DNA of 64,000 nt from Dipteronia dyeriana (taxonomy: Eukaryota; Streptophyta; Magnoliopsida; Sapindales; Sapindaceae), in contig CM065299.1 in assembly GCA_032871835.1 (NCBI GenBank), forward strand, positions 27,235,074 through 27,299,073, read 5' to 3'. The notes under the pieces are model-generated. The model saw nothing but the letters and a program-made list of their open reading frames with translations, was not told where the DNA came from and did not search any database. This document shows positions 1 to 12,337 of the stretch, in pieces. A program made the translations under genes and the position numbers. The stretch's first letter is position 1, and every line of letters starts with the position of its first letter.

Positions 1-312
1 CAAGTAAGTGTGTGTGCATGAGAGCAACACATAATGCATGTCAATTCAAATGTAAAGATGTGATCAATAAAAACATACAAGAAGAGTTATCAAATCATGA
101 AAGCACACATATAAACACACAACATATACTCACAAGAATTATGCATGAGTTGTGAGTGTGTGGAACTATCTCTTTAAAGCAAGCAAGCACTTAGAATTTT
201 ACCTTTGGTGCTTCTTCTCTTGAGGTCTTGAGAGCCTAGGCTACCCTTACATAAAAACCCCAACATGTGATTTGTTCATGAAATAAGTCAATCACAAAAT
301 AGAGACTTTATA
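1..312 (-). repeat. 3' LTR of element A, partial
   Basis: This segment matches 36320-36627 closely, with a few substitutions and short indels. It is the first part of the LTR in the element's own orientation. The terminal TG of the LTR has mutated to TA here (plus strand ends ...TTTATA instead of ...TTTACA). The window begins inside this LTR. Confidence 0.88.
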
Positions 313-325
313 ATATCCCCCTTTG
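313..325 (-). other. Polypurine tract of element A
   Basis: Read on the minus strand, a purine run containing CCAAAGGGGGA lies directly against the LTR start at 312. This is the expected plus-strand primer position of an LTR retrotransposon. Element B has the equivalent run at 23681-23694. Confidence 0.75.
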
Positions 326-1531
326 GCTATTTCATGATAAAACCACCGCTCACATTGATCTTCATAAAAAAAACAAATAAAGCACCAAGAAGATATTCTA
401 CATTGCAAAGAGACATAATAAAAAAACATCAACTCTTAAATCTTCAATCTCTTGTAGAACTATCAACCCTACATAACAAAAAAAAAACAAATACACTTTC
501 CAAACCAAGTGTATGTGAGATGATCAAGTGAAAATAAAAAGCATTTGCAATTAAGAAACTAAGAACAACATCATACATTGTATGTGAATGCAATGCTCCC
601 CCTCAATATGTAATCTCCCCAACATGCTAACTCCCCAACTCCCCCTTACCATATTATACTCCCCCTTTTTGTCATCATATAGGCAAAGGAGTAGTCCTCA
701 ATCGGGTCACTCAAGGTAAAGAGAGAAAGAAGCATACAAGATATTTGCATAATCATATAAGTAACAATTATGCAACTCAATTAATAGGAGAGAAACAAGA
801 AGATTTATTTTAAGAAAATGTGTGAATCAAAAATGCTTTGCATATAAGACAAGTTGCATTCAAGTCCAAAAACAATGGTATTTGGCAAAGCAAATGACAA
901 AGGTTTCTAATAGAATTCAAACCAATTTCACCATTTGCCATGAGAGAAGCAAGGATATAGAGTTTTCATAGATGTCAAGTTTCAATAGCACTATATCCAA
1001 CTTTATAAGCGAAACATGGCATGAGCGACTTTACACCCTATTTGATTTTCCGGGTAAGATACTCGTATGATAGTAGCCAATTTCAACTAATAAAGAAATA
1101 GAGACATTGATTAAACATTTTAGTCTCACTAGCATTTTCACACATTGTTTTGCATTTAACAACCACAATCATCAATTCATGCTTTATCATTTTTCATTAG
1201 CATGTCATTAAAGAAACATAATGTCATGGATAACTATAGGTCATTCAACATGTACTTCCTATGTAGATCTCCTAGTCCAAAAATTCATGTTTGAACATAA
1301 ATATGACATGGATTGTAATCAAAGCAAAGTTCACACTTATTGAAGAAAATATAATCTAATATAATATAAGTGCAACCAAGCTACTTAAGCAATCAATAAA
1401 GAAGCATAAATATTTCCAAATTTTTGCATGCAACAAGTATACATTAGCTCTCTTTGCTTGAGTTCCCCATATGGGGTCAATCATAAAAACTCATCACTCC
1501 ACAAGGCAAATCCCAATAAATCTACTAAGAG
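326..1531 (-). other. 3' untranslated region of element A, no gene
   Basis: About 1.2 kb between the end of the RNase H frame and the polypurine tract. It carries no supported gene. The part near 1250-1500 matches element B at 10091-10290, and the part near 313-1250 matches element B at 22700-23694. This shows where the 3' region of B was split. Confidence 0.75.
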
Positions 1532-2875
1532 TTAAAATCGAGTAGCATCTAAGGGTTTATTAAATAAGTCCGCTAACTGATCATTAGTACCTACATGTTC
1601 AAGTACTATGTATTTATTCTCATCTAGTTCTCTAATGAAATGATGGCAGATGTCAATATGCTTAGTTCTAGAATGTTGAACCGGATTCTTGGAAATATTA
1701 ATTGCACTCATGTTATCACAAAAGAGAGTAAGAGTACCTTGGTTGAATATGTAATCCACTAGCATTTGCTTCATCCAAAGGAGTTGTGTGCATCCACTCC
1801 CCGCCGCTATATACTCGGCCTCCGCCGTAGACAAGGAAATTGAGTTTTGCTTCTTGCAAAACCAAGAGACTAGATTGTTCCTAAGGAAGAAGCAACCACC
1901 CGATGCACTTTTCCTATCATCACAATTTCCTACCCAATCAGCATCACTAAATCCAACAAGACTAGCATTAGTGTCAAAAGAGTACCAAATTCCATAGTTG
2001 GATGTCCCATTCACATAACGAATGATTCTCTTAACGGAAGAGAGATGGGACTCCTTAGGACCCGATTGGTACCTAGCACACACACATACACTTAAAACAA
2101 TATTGGGCGTACTTGCGGTCAAATAAAGCAAGCTACCAATCATGCTCTTATATAGTGTTTGTTCCACACTTTTACAACTAGCATCTTTGCTTAGCCTCAA
2201 AGTGGTACTCATGGGTGTAACACAATGTTTGATATTTTCAAGGCCAAATTTCTTCATTAGGTTTTTGGAATATTTAGATTGGGATATAAAGATCCCATCA
2301 TCAATTTTCTTAATTTGCAAACCTAGGAAGTAACTTAACTTACAAATAAGGCTTATCTCAAATTTATGAGACATTATATCAATAAATTGTTGGACTTTGG
2401 TGTTGTTGGTGGAGCCAAAAACTATATCATCAACATAGAATTGAGCTATAAAGAGCTCATCATTGTCTTTGTTGATGAATAGAGTCTTGTCAACACTACC
2501 CTTTGTGTAGTCATTGTCAACAAGAAATTGAGTGAGTCGCTTATACCAAGCCATCGGTGCTTGTTTGAACTCATATAAAACCTTATTGAGGCGGTAGACA
2601 TGATCGGGGTGGTATGGATCCATAAATCCTTTGGGTTACTCAACAAACACTTCCTCTTGCAAGAAGCCATCGAGGAAAACATTTTTAACATCCATTTGAT
2701 GCAATTTGAACTTGTGCACATAAGAGATGGATAAAAGTAGCCTTATGGACTCTACAAGGGCAACCAAAGCAAAAGTCTCCTCAAAATCGATACCCTCAAT
2801 TTGAGAGTTTCCTTGTGTTACAAGCCTAGCCTTGTTTCGATTTATTCCTATAAACCCATTTGGTTCCAATGACAT
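1532..2875 (-). pseudogene. Element A reverse transcriptase and RNase H
   Basis: Minus-strand copia RT and RNase H. The frame 2875-2636 holds the start of RT (K-A-R-L-V-T-Q-G, then H-Q-M-D-V-K) and 2623-1532 holds the rest: the catalytic FYVDDIVFGS block, ISLICKLSYFLGLQI, then the RNase H segment with SASGGCFF, STAEAEYIAA and the C-terminal run ending near KPLDATRF. The two pieces are in different frames, so a frameshift lies near 2630. The RT active site Y-V-D-D and the RNase H acidic residues are still present. With the integrase at higher coordinates this gives the copia order INT-RT-RH. The element cannot make an intact polyprotein. Confidence 0.9.
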
Positions 2876-3035
2876 TGGTGTTTTTTTGGTCTGGGAACTA
2901 TAGTCCGAACCTCATTTCTTTCAAATTGGTTTAGCTCTTCTTGCATAGCAAGAACCCAAAATTCATCATTTAAACCTTCATCACCCTTCTATGGTTCTAT
3001 TTGAGAGGTATAACATGTGTAGCTAATTAAATTAG

Positions 3036-4063
3036 TCATTTGATGCCTAGTTCTAACACCCTCATTAACTTTTCCGATGATGTCATCTTTATCATGGAGT
3101 TTCCTAACCAATGAGTGGGTTCATTAGAGTTCAAGAGAGGAGCTCTATCAATTGGTTGTGTCTTATCATCATCAACATTAGATGTTCCACCATTAGGAGT
3201 CTCTACAACATTTTCCAAGGTAGAGTCATCAACTATAACTACATCCTCCTCATGGTCATTACATTTGAGCCTTGTATCATCAATGACAACATTGGATAAT
3301 TCCATGATAGTTTGAGTCTTCAAATTGAAAACTCTATAGGCTCTATTATTCAAGGCACAACCAATGAAGATACCCTTATCACTCTTAGTATCAAATTTTC
3401 CAAGTTGATCACGGTTATTTAAAATGTAGCATTTGCTTTCAAAAGTTTGGAAGTAGCTAACATTTGGCTTTCTATCTTTCCATAACTCATTGGAGGTTTG
3501 CCTAGTATAGGGCCTTAGAAAGACTCTATTTCCTATGTAGCATGCCGTATTGATAGCTTTGGCCCATAGGTTCTTAGGGACATTGTTGCTAAGCAACATC
3601 ACACTGGTCATCTCTTTAAGGACCATATTCTTCCTCTCAATAACTCCATTTTGTTGAGGTGTCATAGGAGCCGAAAACTCATGAGAAATACCTAGACTAT
3701 TGCAATAGTTTTCAAAATGGACATTCTTAAACTCCTTCCCGTGATCACTTCTAATCCGTTTAATGCTTTTAATATTTGAGTTCATTTTATTTTGAATTTT
3801 AGTACAAAGCATTTTAAACTTGTCAAATGTCTCAGATTTTTCTCTAGGAAATATGTCCATATGTACCTAGAGAAATCATATACACCAATAAAAATATATC
3901 TCTTTCCACCTAAACTCTCAGTTTGCATGGGACCTATAAGATCCATGTGGAGAAGCTCTAGAGGCTCCTTCGTGGAGAGATACTTGCCCTTTTTATTCGT
4001 ACTCTTGGTTTGTTTCCTACAAACACCATTGGCTTTCTTCCCAAGCTTGGGTAGGCCTCGCAT
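3036..4063 (-). pseudogene. Element A integrase
   Basis: Minus-strand copia integrase, broken into two frames (4063-3782 and 3860-3036). The first carries the start of the catalytic core (LLHMDLIGPM, then FIGVYDFSRYIWTYFL). The second carries IRSDHGKEFKN, SAPMTPQQNGVIERKN and the downstream block ending around FIGCALNNRAYRVFN. The D, D and E of the core are therefore all recognisable. The frame change is near 3800-3850. Integrase would insert element cDNA into the genome; this copy is inactive because the frame is broken here and elsewhere. Confidence 0.9.
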
Positions 4064-4096
4064 AACATTGAACTTATCTAAGATTCATAAATCCTA

Positions 4097-4924
4097 CTAG
4101 TTCATGTGGCTAAGTCTTTCATGTCTCAACTCAATTTGCTCATCCTTGGATACATTGCAAGAGACTATACTAGATTCAAGACAATAACAATTGTCGCTAT
4201 ATCTCATTCCTTTTAACAAGGTTTGTCCATTGGGAAATAGGATAGAGCAATCTTTTTTAAAAAATAAGATGGAAAGTCCTTCATCACTTACGTGTGAAAT
4301 GCTTATCAAATTGGATTTTAGGCCATCAACAAATAAAGCATTAGAAAAGAAGGGTAATCCAAGAATGGAAATGGTTCCTTTCCCTCTAACTTTCTTATTG
4401 GATCCATCACCAAAGGTGACATTTCCTCCTTCCTCCATGATAAGAGTATCAAATAAGCTCTTGTTTCCAGTCATGTGCCTAGAGCACCCACTATCCAAAT
4501 ACCATAAATTAGAAGATTTTTCCTTTAAGGCAATTTGTGCGACATGACAAAAGTGTTCATCTATTCTAATCCACCTAGGTGAAACATTTTCTTTCCTAGT
4601 GGTCAATGGTACATAGGCTCTTGATGTCCTAGGATCATAAAAAAGTGTTTCATATTTCCAAGTGACATGCATTTTGACTTTATACTTTTTCTCCTCTATC
4701 ATGCTTTTAATTCTACACAATTTAATATATCGAAAACAATTTGGTCGAATATGACTATCAATACCATAAAAATGATATGTAGGAATGAAGTTAGGAATCA
4801 TACCATAACCTTGAGGATGCATTGGAGCCTTCCCATGTCTTTGTGGTTGTCTTGATTGTTGTTGAGGATATTTCATTCTTTGTTGTTGAACAAGACTTGA
4901 TTTCTTCCTTGGTTGAGCTTGCAT
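4097..4924 (-). pseudogene. Element A gag tail and aspartic protease
   Basis: A 275-codon minus-strand frame. The N-terminal third is basic and rich in Q, P and R, with a cysteine/histidine stretch. The protease follows, with WYLDSGCSRHMTG as its catalytic motif (D-S-G) near residue 152. The C-terminal part, ending with an LxHERLSHMN block, is the pre-integrase region. Element B shares the basic region at about 9775-10020 but is deleted before its protease. Confidence 0.87.
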
Positions 4925-5038
4925 GATAGATTTCTTCCCTTTATGAGATTTCGGTTGAGGAAAGTTAGCTTAAGGAGTTCTTGCTTGATGAGCTTAACTT
5001 CTTGATGTTACCTTCACTTGAGCTCTTCTTGAACATTC

Positions 5039-6083
5039 TCATAGGGCAAGTTTCTTCCTAGGTGATTGATGGGTAGAAGACTCCTTGAGATTCATGCTCT
5101 TTACAAATATGGTATTGGTTGGAGTGGGGGACATCTTATCATCTTCAAACCCAAGCCCCTTCTTATCACTTGGCCTCTTTCCAACATTTAACATGTGGTC
5201 AAGTTTTTTAGTGCTAGAGTTCATCTTAGCCATCAACTCTTTAGCATCTTCAAGCTCTTTCTTCAACCTTTCTTTACTCCTCTTAGATAAGTCCAACTTT
5301 TTTCTTAGCTTATCTTCACTCTCCATGGTTCTCACCAATTCTTCACTTAGTTGTTCAACTTGAGTTGAGAGCTCTAGGTTTTCTTCCTTTAATCTCTTAA
5401 TTTCATTTTTGTTCTTTAACCTTGAACTCTCAAACCTAGTCATATAGTCTTTGAGATCCATTCTATCCATATTTTCATTTGTGGATTGTGATGAAGATCC
5501 ATCATCACTTGAGTCATTTTCCTCTTGACTCTCATCCTCTTCTTCACTAGGATCTTTGCTCTTATGAGAAGACATAAAGGTTATAAAGTTAGCCATGGGT
5601 TCTTCATCATCTGAAGACTCATCTCCTTCATTGGAGTTATCACTTTCACTCCATGTAGCGGTCATCACTTTTTCTTTTTTCTTGACATTGTGATTGGCAC
5701 ATTCGGGGGCAAAGTGACATATGCCACCACATTCATAATAGCCCTTTCTTTTTTCTCTTTTCTTGCTTAGGCTCTAGCTTTTTGAAGGGAGTCTTTTTCT
5801 TCAAGTCTTGACCCTTGGATCCAAACCCTTTCTTCTCGGACTTGTAGAATTTCTTGAACTTTCTCATCAACAAGGTCATTTCTTCATATGAGTCATCTAT
5901 CATCTCCTTCTCATCTTTTGAGGCTTTCAAAGAAATTCCCTTTTGCTTTTTAGGAGGTGTAGAGGTAGGACACTTCCTAGATTCATAAGCTAGAAGCCTC
6001 ACAATCACCTCACTCGGTTTCATATCCTTGTAAGCATTGTTCTCTTTTAAAGTCGTTACCCTGGACTCAAATCTATCGGGTAG
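5039..6083 (-). pseudogene. Element A gag, C-terminal part
   Basis: The gag frame enters at 6083, where element B has split it, and passes through a lysine-rich linker. A degenerate zinc knuckle follows at about 5690-5740; its first cysteine reads Y and the usual G before H reads C. An acidic Ser/Asp/Glu block and a coiled-coil of about 120 residues (5668-5039) come next. Long coiled-coil gag is typical of Sireviruses. The first residues after the junction, L-P-D-R-F-E-S, match L-P-P-R-F-E-S in gag of element B, so the split point is exact. Confidence 0.85.
6079..6083. repeat. Target site duplication GGTAG, left of element B
   Basis: GGTAG at 6079-6083 directly precedes the TG of the B 5' LTR. 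The same five bases follow the CA of the B 3' LTR at 25320-25324. A perfect 5 bp duplication is the expected mark of copia integration. Confidence 0.93.
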
Positions 6084-6625
6084 TGTAAGTTCCTCAGTTT
6101 TTAATTGGCTCATTTCGTTGACAACCACATTTGGGGATTAATACGTATGGGTAGTTTAGGCCATCATTGTTCAAGAATGAGCTTAAGTTTTAAAAGGTAA
6201 ATCACTTGCTTAACCTTGTTTGAAGAGTTTTTAGTGCACACACACAATCTCATGCATGTTTTTGATCATCTTGCATGAATGCTTAATTGCCTTAATTTTG
6301 TGTCTTTTTGTCATAACTCTTGCTTGGGTGTTTGACGCATTTAGTTTGCCCTTAGAAGAGGATTTTCCTCTTTACCACAGTTGGGACCGCTTTCTATGCA
6401 TTGCCTCCACCGCAGTCTATATAGCGGTGTTCTCCAGGCGTTGCACGCTACTGCTACCGCTGCCTGTGCTTGTTGCATGCACAACGGTCTCCCAAACGGA
6501 GGTTCCCAAGCGTTGCACCGCTCATTGTGCCGCAATCTAGGCACTTGTCTGTACTGCGGTCCAGACAACGGTCATGACGGGATTTAGTTGCTCTCCGTCC
6601 AAAACGATGTCGTTTCGTGTATGGT

Positions 6626-6672
<47 letters not shown>

Positions 6673-7743
6673 TCTCTTCTTTTCTCTTTGGTTGAAGGGA
6701 GTCCAATAAGCCATTTTTATTGACTAAGCTTTTCTTTGAGAGAGAAATTGACTCTAATAGAAAGAGAGCTCCCAAGAACTCATTTTGACTCAACCAAACT
6801 CCAATCCATGAGCATCTAGCATCTTCTTGCATCTTCCAAGCATGGATTCTCTTGTTTGTCTTTGACAAGGTAATCTCTACATGCTCTAGAATCTCTTGTT
6901 CCATTCTTATGACATGTATGCCTAGGTTTAGCAATTATTGTTGATTAAATGCACGTCATTGAGTTTAATTGCATATATAACATGCTTGGATTATTGATTG
7001 TTGGTTGAGATTTATATTTTGTGACAGCTAGGATTTGTGACCATTTTAATCTTCTAGCTAAATCTCTATGCTTTACATTTAGATATTGTTTAGGTCTAAT
7101 TGATTGTATTTTTTAATTGCATTGATTGTTCGTTGCCATGTTTTATGACAACTTGTGTTGATTGGTTTTTTGTTTGATGACTAGATATTAGACTTTCATA
7201 GCTATATTTAGTTAGGTCTTATGAGCATTCATATAGACATTGATATCTAGGAATTGCATTGATTCACATCCTTGAATTCCTAGATAAGCATTTAGTGTTG
7301 CCTAGCATTACTTGTATGTTTGAATATTTTATCATATTCACTGAAGTTGCGTTTGACTCTTCATTGAGGTTAAGTCTTGTGACTAATTGGTTAGTGCACA
7401 AGCATGTTGATCAAGAATCACTATTAAGGCCTTCTGGGTAGAGTGAAAGGGTTAGTAGCTGGAGGGTATGACAGGAGGTCAACCTAGGTTGTAAACTTTC
7501 ATTCAATAGTGGATTTGAGGATCGAGTGTGGCGCACATATCAGCCGGTGGTTTTTTCCATTTGGAGGGTTTCCACGTATATATCGTGTTTTTATTGTTTT
7601 AAGCATAATTATTTTAATTGAATGCTTGTTTATTTGGGGTAGTTTTTGTTAATATTGATTAATCGAAGAATTGGTAATTGATTCGATTAAAACATATTCA
7701 CCCCCTCTAGGTATTAGATACAAACGTATTTAGGGAATTTTTA
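6084..7743 (+). repeat. 5' LTR of element B
   Basis: Begins TGTAAGTTCC and ends two or three bases before the primer site. It matches 23695-25319 along its whole length. The main length difference is a long TA dinucleotide run at about 6628-6670, which is short in the 3' copy. Several open frames inside it (near 6256-6934) are chance frames of LTR sequence. Confidence 0.92.
6628..6670. repeat. TA dinucleotide microsatellite
   Basis: About 21 TA units in the 5' LTR of B. The 3' LTR has only a few units at 24244-24252, so the expansion or contraction happened after insertion. Confidence 0.95.
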
Positions 7744-7745
7744 TT

Positions 7746-7757
7746 TGGTATCAGAGC
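7746..7757 (+). other. Primer binding site of element B
   Basis: TGGTATCAGAGC lies directly after the 5' LTR. This is the primer site complementary to the 3' end of initiator methionine tRNA used by most plant copia elements. Confidence 0.93.
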
Positions 7758-7877
7758 AGGTGTCTAGATATACTTAGGTCATCCGTGCTCTGTATGTGTC
7801 TTGCATGTGCATTTTTGTTGTTTGCATCTTGTGTGGTGCATTACATTTGCATCTCATTCATTTATAACCTAAACACT

Positions 7878-9688
7878 ATGAGTGAGCTTGGGATGAGCAA
7901 AGAGGGAGCATCAAGTATAAGACCACCTTTGCTTAAAGGTGATAATTATACCTCATGGAAAGGCAAAATGGAGTCTTATATTTGCCAAATAGATGATCAT
8001 GCGTGGATGGCGGTTGAAGATGGGTACACTCTTCCAACAATGACCGCCGATGATGGAGATGAAGTCCTCAAGCCTAAGTCTCAATGGAGCATACAAGAAT
8101 TTGAAGCTTCCAAGTGGAATAACAAGGCAATGCATGTCGTCTTGTGTGCCATGACGAAAATCAATACAAGTTGGTTCAAAACACTAAGAATGAAAATGAA
8201 GCTTGGGAGATTCTAAAAATGGCTCACGAAGGAACTGAAGTGGTCAAGAACTCCAAGCTTTAAGTCCTCCAAACACAATTTGAGATGATTAGGATGGAGG
8301 AGGAAGAGTGCTTTAATAACTTCCAAGTGAAGCTGATGGACATCGTAAATCAAAGCCATCAACTAGGTGACCCATATTCTGATAGAATAATCAATCAAAA
8401 GATCATGAGGTCACTTCCTCCTAGATTCGAATCCAAGGTGACGGCTCTTGAAGAAAATAGTGATTACAAGTCAATGAAGCCGAGTGAAGTGATTGGAAGG
8501 CTTCTCGCCTATGAGTCTAGGTGGACCTCTACCCCCACACCTTTCACGAAGCAAGAGAGCATGGCTTCAAAGACCTTCAAAGTGGAGAAGGGGGAGGACG
8601 ACTCAAATCAGGAAATGGCCCGTTTGGTGAAGAAATTCAAGAAGTTCATCAAAATTAACAAGAAGGGCTTTGGATCCAAAGGAAAGGAATTGAAGCACAA
8701 GAATCCCTTCAAGAAAGTGGAGAAATCTCACAATATGGATTCCAAGAAGGGAATTCAATGCTATGAGTGTAGTGTGTTCGGTTACATAGCCACCGAGTGT
8801 GTTAATTCAAAGAAGAAGAAGAAAGGAAAGGTGGTGGCTGCCTCATCAAGTGATAGTGGAAGTGAAGAAGATTCCTCAAGTGATGAAGATGTTATTCTTA
8901 ACTACACGGCTTTTTGAGCCTCATTTGTGGAAGATGTAGAAAAAAGCAACACAGCCTTAAGTAGTGACATTAAAAAAAAGTTAGATAAAGATGTAGCTAG
9001 AAGTAATTTTTATGAAGCTACCAAGAGGTAAAGTGATGAGAGCATCACATCCTCAAGTGATGAAAAGGTGGAAATACAAAAAAAAGATGACTCGAGTAAT
9101 GAGAGTTCCTCATCTCACTTAACAATTGGAATTGTAGAGAGTATGAACCTTGAAAAGTTTATTGAGCATTTTCAACGCTCAAGGTTGAAGATGAAGAAAG
9201 TGGTTCGAAGACTAAAGAAAGAGAACCTTAAGCTATCAACCGAAGTGACTCACTTAAGTGAGAAAGTGAAGAATGGGAGAAAGGTGGAAGAAAGCTTGAA
9301 GGAGAATATGAGAGAAGCTAGAGAGTTGATTGCTAAGATGACTTCGAGTACGGAGAAGCTTGACCATATGTTGGGAGTTGGCAAGAAGCCAAGTGACAAG
9401 AGAGGTCTAGGGTTTGAAGATGGCAAAGAGACCTCAAATCCTAGCAAGACGGAATTTGTCAATAGAATGAACTTCAAAGAACCTCTTCTTCCACTCCATC
9501 CTAAGAAGAAAATTGAACTAGGAGAGTGCTCTAGAAATGTCCAAGTAAAGATGGCACCAAGAAGTCAAGCTCAAGCTCAACCAATGAAAGCACATCAAGC
9601 AACCATCCCTCAACCTAAAAGCCATCAAGCCAAGAAGCATTTCCTGCATGTTCAACCAAGGAAGAAATCTTCTCCAACTCAACAATAA
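7878..9688 (+). pseudogene. Element B gag
   Basis: Starts at ATG 7878 (MSELGMSKEG), about 120 bp after the primer site; A's gag starts the same way at 34967. The order is: N-terminal gag fold with the SWKGKM block, a central region with LPPRFESKV, a zinc knuckle at about 8758-8800 (C-Y-E-C ... C, with the usual His replaced by Tyr), an acidic serine-rich stretch, and a coiled-coil at about 9150-9360. A frameshift near 8150-8165 and a stop at 8262 break it early. Another break lies between 8917 and 9068. Gag would form the particle around element RNA. Confidence 0.87.
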
Positions 9689-10290
9689 GGGAGAAGAGAA
9701 CTAACACCACACAAAAAGAAAGCTCAAAGACATGGGAAAGCACCTTTGTACTCATAAAGGAATGGTATGACCCCTCATTTTAATCATTCATGTCATTTTT
9801 ATGCTGTTGATGGTCATATCAGACCAAATTGCTTCAAGTACATTAACATGTGTAGAACTAAGAACATGATTGAAAGAAAAAAAGGCTAGAGCCAATATGC
9901 ATATGCCTAGGAAAGCTAGTGTTAATGATCCAAGGAGTAATATGATGGTCTTGACCGTTAGGAATGACAATGTGTCACCTAAGTGGAATAGAAAAGATGA
10001 ACTCACATGCCATTATGCTAAGGGTTCACCCATAGGCTCAATTAGGTCCAATGGACTTGGTAAGTCGATAGGGACTCATATCCCCTCTTGATTTGTTTTG
10101 ATTGACCCCATATGGGGAGCTCAAACAAAGAGAACAAATTGGCAATGAATTGTGCTCATTGATAATATTTATGCTTCTTTATTAATTGCTTGAGATGATT
10201 AGGAATACATTTTTTTTAAGTCTGCAAATTTGCTTTACATGCAATCCATGTCTTATTTATGACCAAACATACATTTTTGGAAGGGTTCAA
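9689..10290 (+). pseudogene. Element B remnant spanning the pol deletion
   Basis: 9775-10030 matches the stretch just before the protease of A (HIRPNC, NVSPKW). Before any protease motif appears, the sequence switches near 10030-10080 to DNA matching the reverse complement of A at about 1270-1500, which is the start of the 3' untranslated region (GACCCCATATGGGG is shared). Protease, integrase, RT and RNase H are absent, a deletion of about 3 kb compared with A. Confidence 0.82.
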
Positions 10291-10314
10291 AAAATTATCG
10301 ACACTATTTGGGGG

Positions 10315-11811
10315 TGTAAGGACCTCAATTTTATGATTGGCTTATTTCATGACAAACTACACCACATTGGGGATGATTGTGTAATGGGTAGCTTAGGACC
10401 TCATTGGCAAGCTTCGAAGCATTTCCATGACTTCAAGAGAAAAAGGTATATTCACTTGACTTTGCCTCTTGAAGAGTTTAGATGCACACACACACCTCAT
10501 GCATGCTTTGTTGATCTTGCATTTATGTTGATATTGTTTATATGTGTGCATCTCTTCACAATCACACTTGCACTTCATTTATAGATTTAAGTGTGGTATT
10601 GTGTTGTGTTCGCGCTTGCACGATGGTGTGCTTGTTTTAGCGCGTTGAGTGACCATATGAGAAGGTCTCATTCTTCTTTTGGTTTGGTTATATGGAGTAA
10701 GGTGTCTAGTTTCAAAAGAGAGTATTTCAATGATTTAAATATTTTTTCAAAACTGACCTTTGTATGGTCTTGTGACCATATCTTTTTATACATTGATTTA
10801 CAATGAGTTTTGAAAACTTTTGTACAAACTAGACACCCATACCCTTCCAACGATATATTATTCGTAATATTTCATAACCGTTTGGATTGGTTTTAAAATC
10901 TCCAAAGTGACCACAAAAACAGAGCATCTCTGTTGTTGTCCGTTTCTGACCTTTGGTCACAAAAATGACCATAACCTTTTATACAGATGTCCAAATCTTG
11001 TTTTATAAACTGGAGTAGAAAGTAGATTTTCATACTTTTCCAACGGTATATTATACCAAAGGTTTGGATGTCGTTTGGTTGTGTTTTGGGTCGCTTGAAG
11101 CTCAAGCTGCTGTGCTGTCGCGGTTTTCCAAAAAGCATAGAGACCTCAAGGCGACCTAACTTCCAAGTCACCCTAAGGTCGCTTCTGATGCCTGAAAATC
11201 AGTTTTTTCTCTTTCAAAATGTTGTAGTTTGATTTGGATCATATATATACTTCATATTCTTCCCCATTTCGACCTAGAACTCAGAATTTCCAGATCTTAG
11301 TGAGAGAAAGAGTTCCTCTAGTGAGAGAAAGCACCAAGCTTGCTTCTTTGACTCTCCAAACCCAAAACCCATCTCCATTTTGCATCATTCTTCATCATAT
11401 GAGCATGGGTGTTCTTGGTTTCATGACTAGGTAAGTAAGAACTTTATTGAACATCTTTTATTGTTCTTCTTACTCTAGATTAGGTGTTTATTGCATGATT
11501 AAATACCTAGACTCTACTTTATTTCATATATTTATGAGTCTTGATAACATGATTGGCTTTGTTTGTTGATAGTTAGCATTTATGACATATTTTCCCTCTA
11601 GCTAATTAGGTCATATTGATTGCATTTAATGATTGCATTTATTGACCATGCCATGTTTATTTACAACTTGTGTTGAAGTGGCTTTGTTTGATAACTAGAT
11701 TGTAATATTGCATATTCATATCTAGTTAAGTCTTTATGCATTGCATTTAGACATTATTGATAAGGTCATATTAATTGCATTTTGATGATTGTATTAATGA
11801 CCATGCCATGG
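10315..11811 (+). repeat. LTR G, diverged Sirevirus-type LTR, truncated
   Basis: Begins TGTAAGGACCTC after a TTTGGGGG run that resembles a polypurine tract. It follows the same layout as the B LTR (ATTGGCTTATTTCATGAC, CACATTGGGGAT, then repeated GCATTTATTGACCATGCCATG blocks) but is far more diverged from both B LTRs than they are from each other. It stops at 11811, where element D LTR sequence begins. Open frames inside it are not genes. Confidence 0.72.
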
Positions 11812-12337
11812 TGAAAGTCAATAGTGAACAGTTCACCGGCTTCTAGAATATTATTCTCTGCAGCACGTGTACGATGCACTCACAATTTAGGCCAATAGAA
11901 ATGTGTCGCATCATCGGTCAATAATATTCTAGAAAGTCAACTATGAACAATGCACCCACTTCTAAAAATGTGAATCTCTGCAGTCGCGTGTATGGTGTAC
12001 TCACAGTTCGGTCCAAAAGGAATGTGCCACGTCATCAGGAATAGTGAAAAGACCCTGTGAACAGTGAATAGTCAAAATTATAAAATACATTTCGTAGCCT
12101 TCCTAAGGTTTTTGACATTCTAAACTTGAAAACGATGTTTGTTTTGTCATCTGACTTCTCCTTAATTCTTAATTGATCGAATTACTTCTGAAATACAAAG
12201 AAAAATACATTGATTACTACACAACACATTTATTTAAGAGCGAACGAAATAATGTCTAAATTGGGGAATTAATCATATTGGAAGTGTAAAATGATGATAT
12301 TATTCATTAGTAAACATACACTTTTTAGTGTTAATCA
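11812..12337 (-). repeat. 3' LTR fragment of element D
   Basis: Ends (minus-strand start) with TGATTAACAC at 12337, next to a purine tract read as GGCTAGGGGTG (12338-12348). The sequence matches the first part of the element C LTR. The downstream 700 bp or so of the LTR is missing at 11812. Confidence 0.83.

Noticed and set aside
6256..6934. Several ORFs on both strands, some with long Tyr-Ile runs
   Set aside because: They are translations of the B LTR and its TA microsatellite; the same frames recur in the 3' LTR at 23913-24202.
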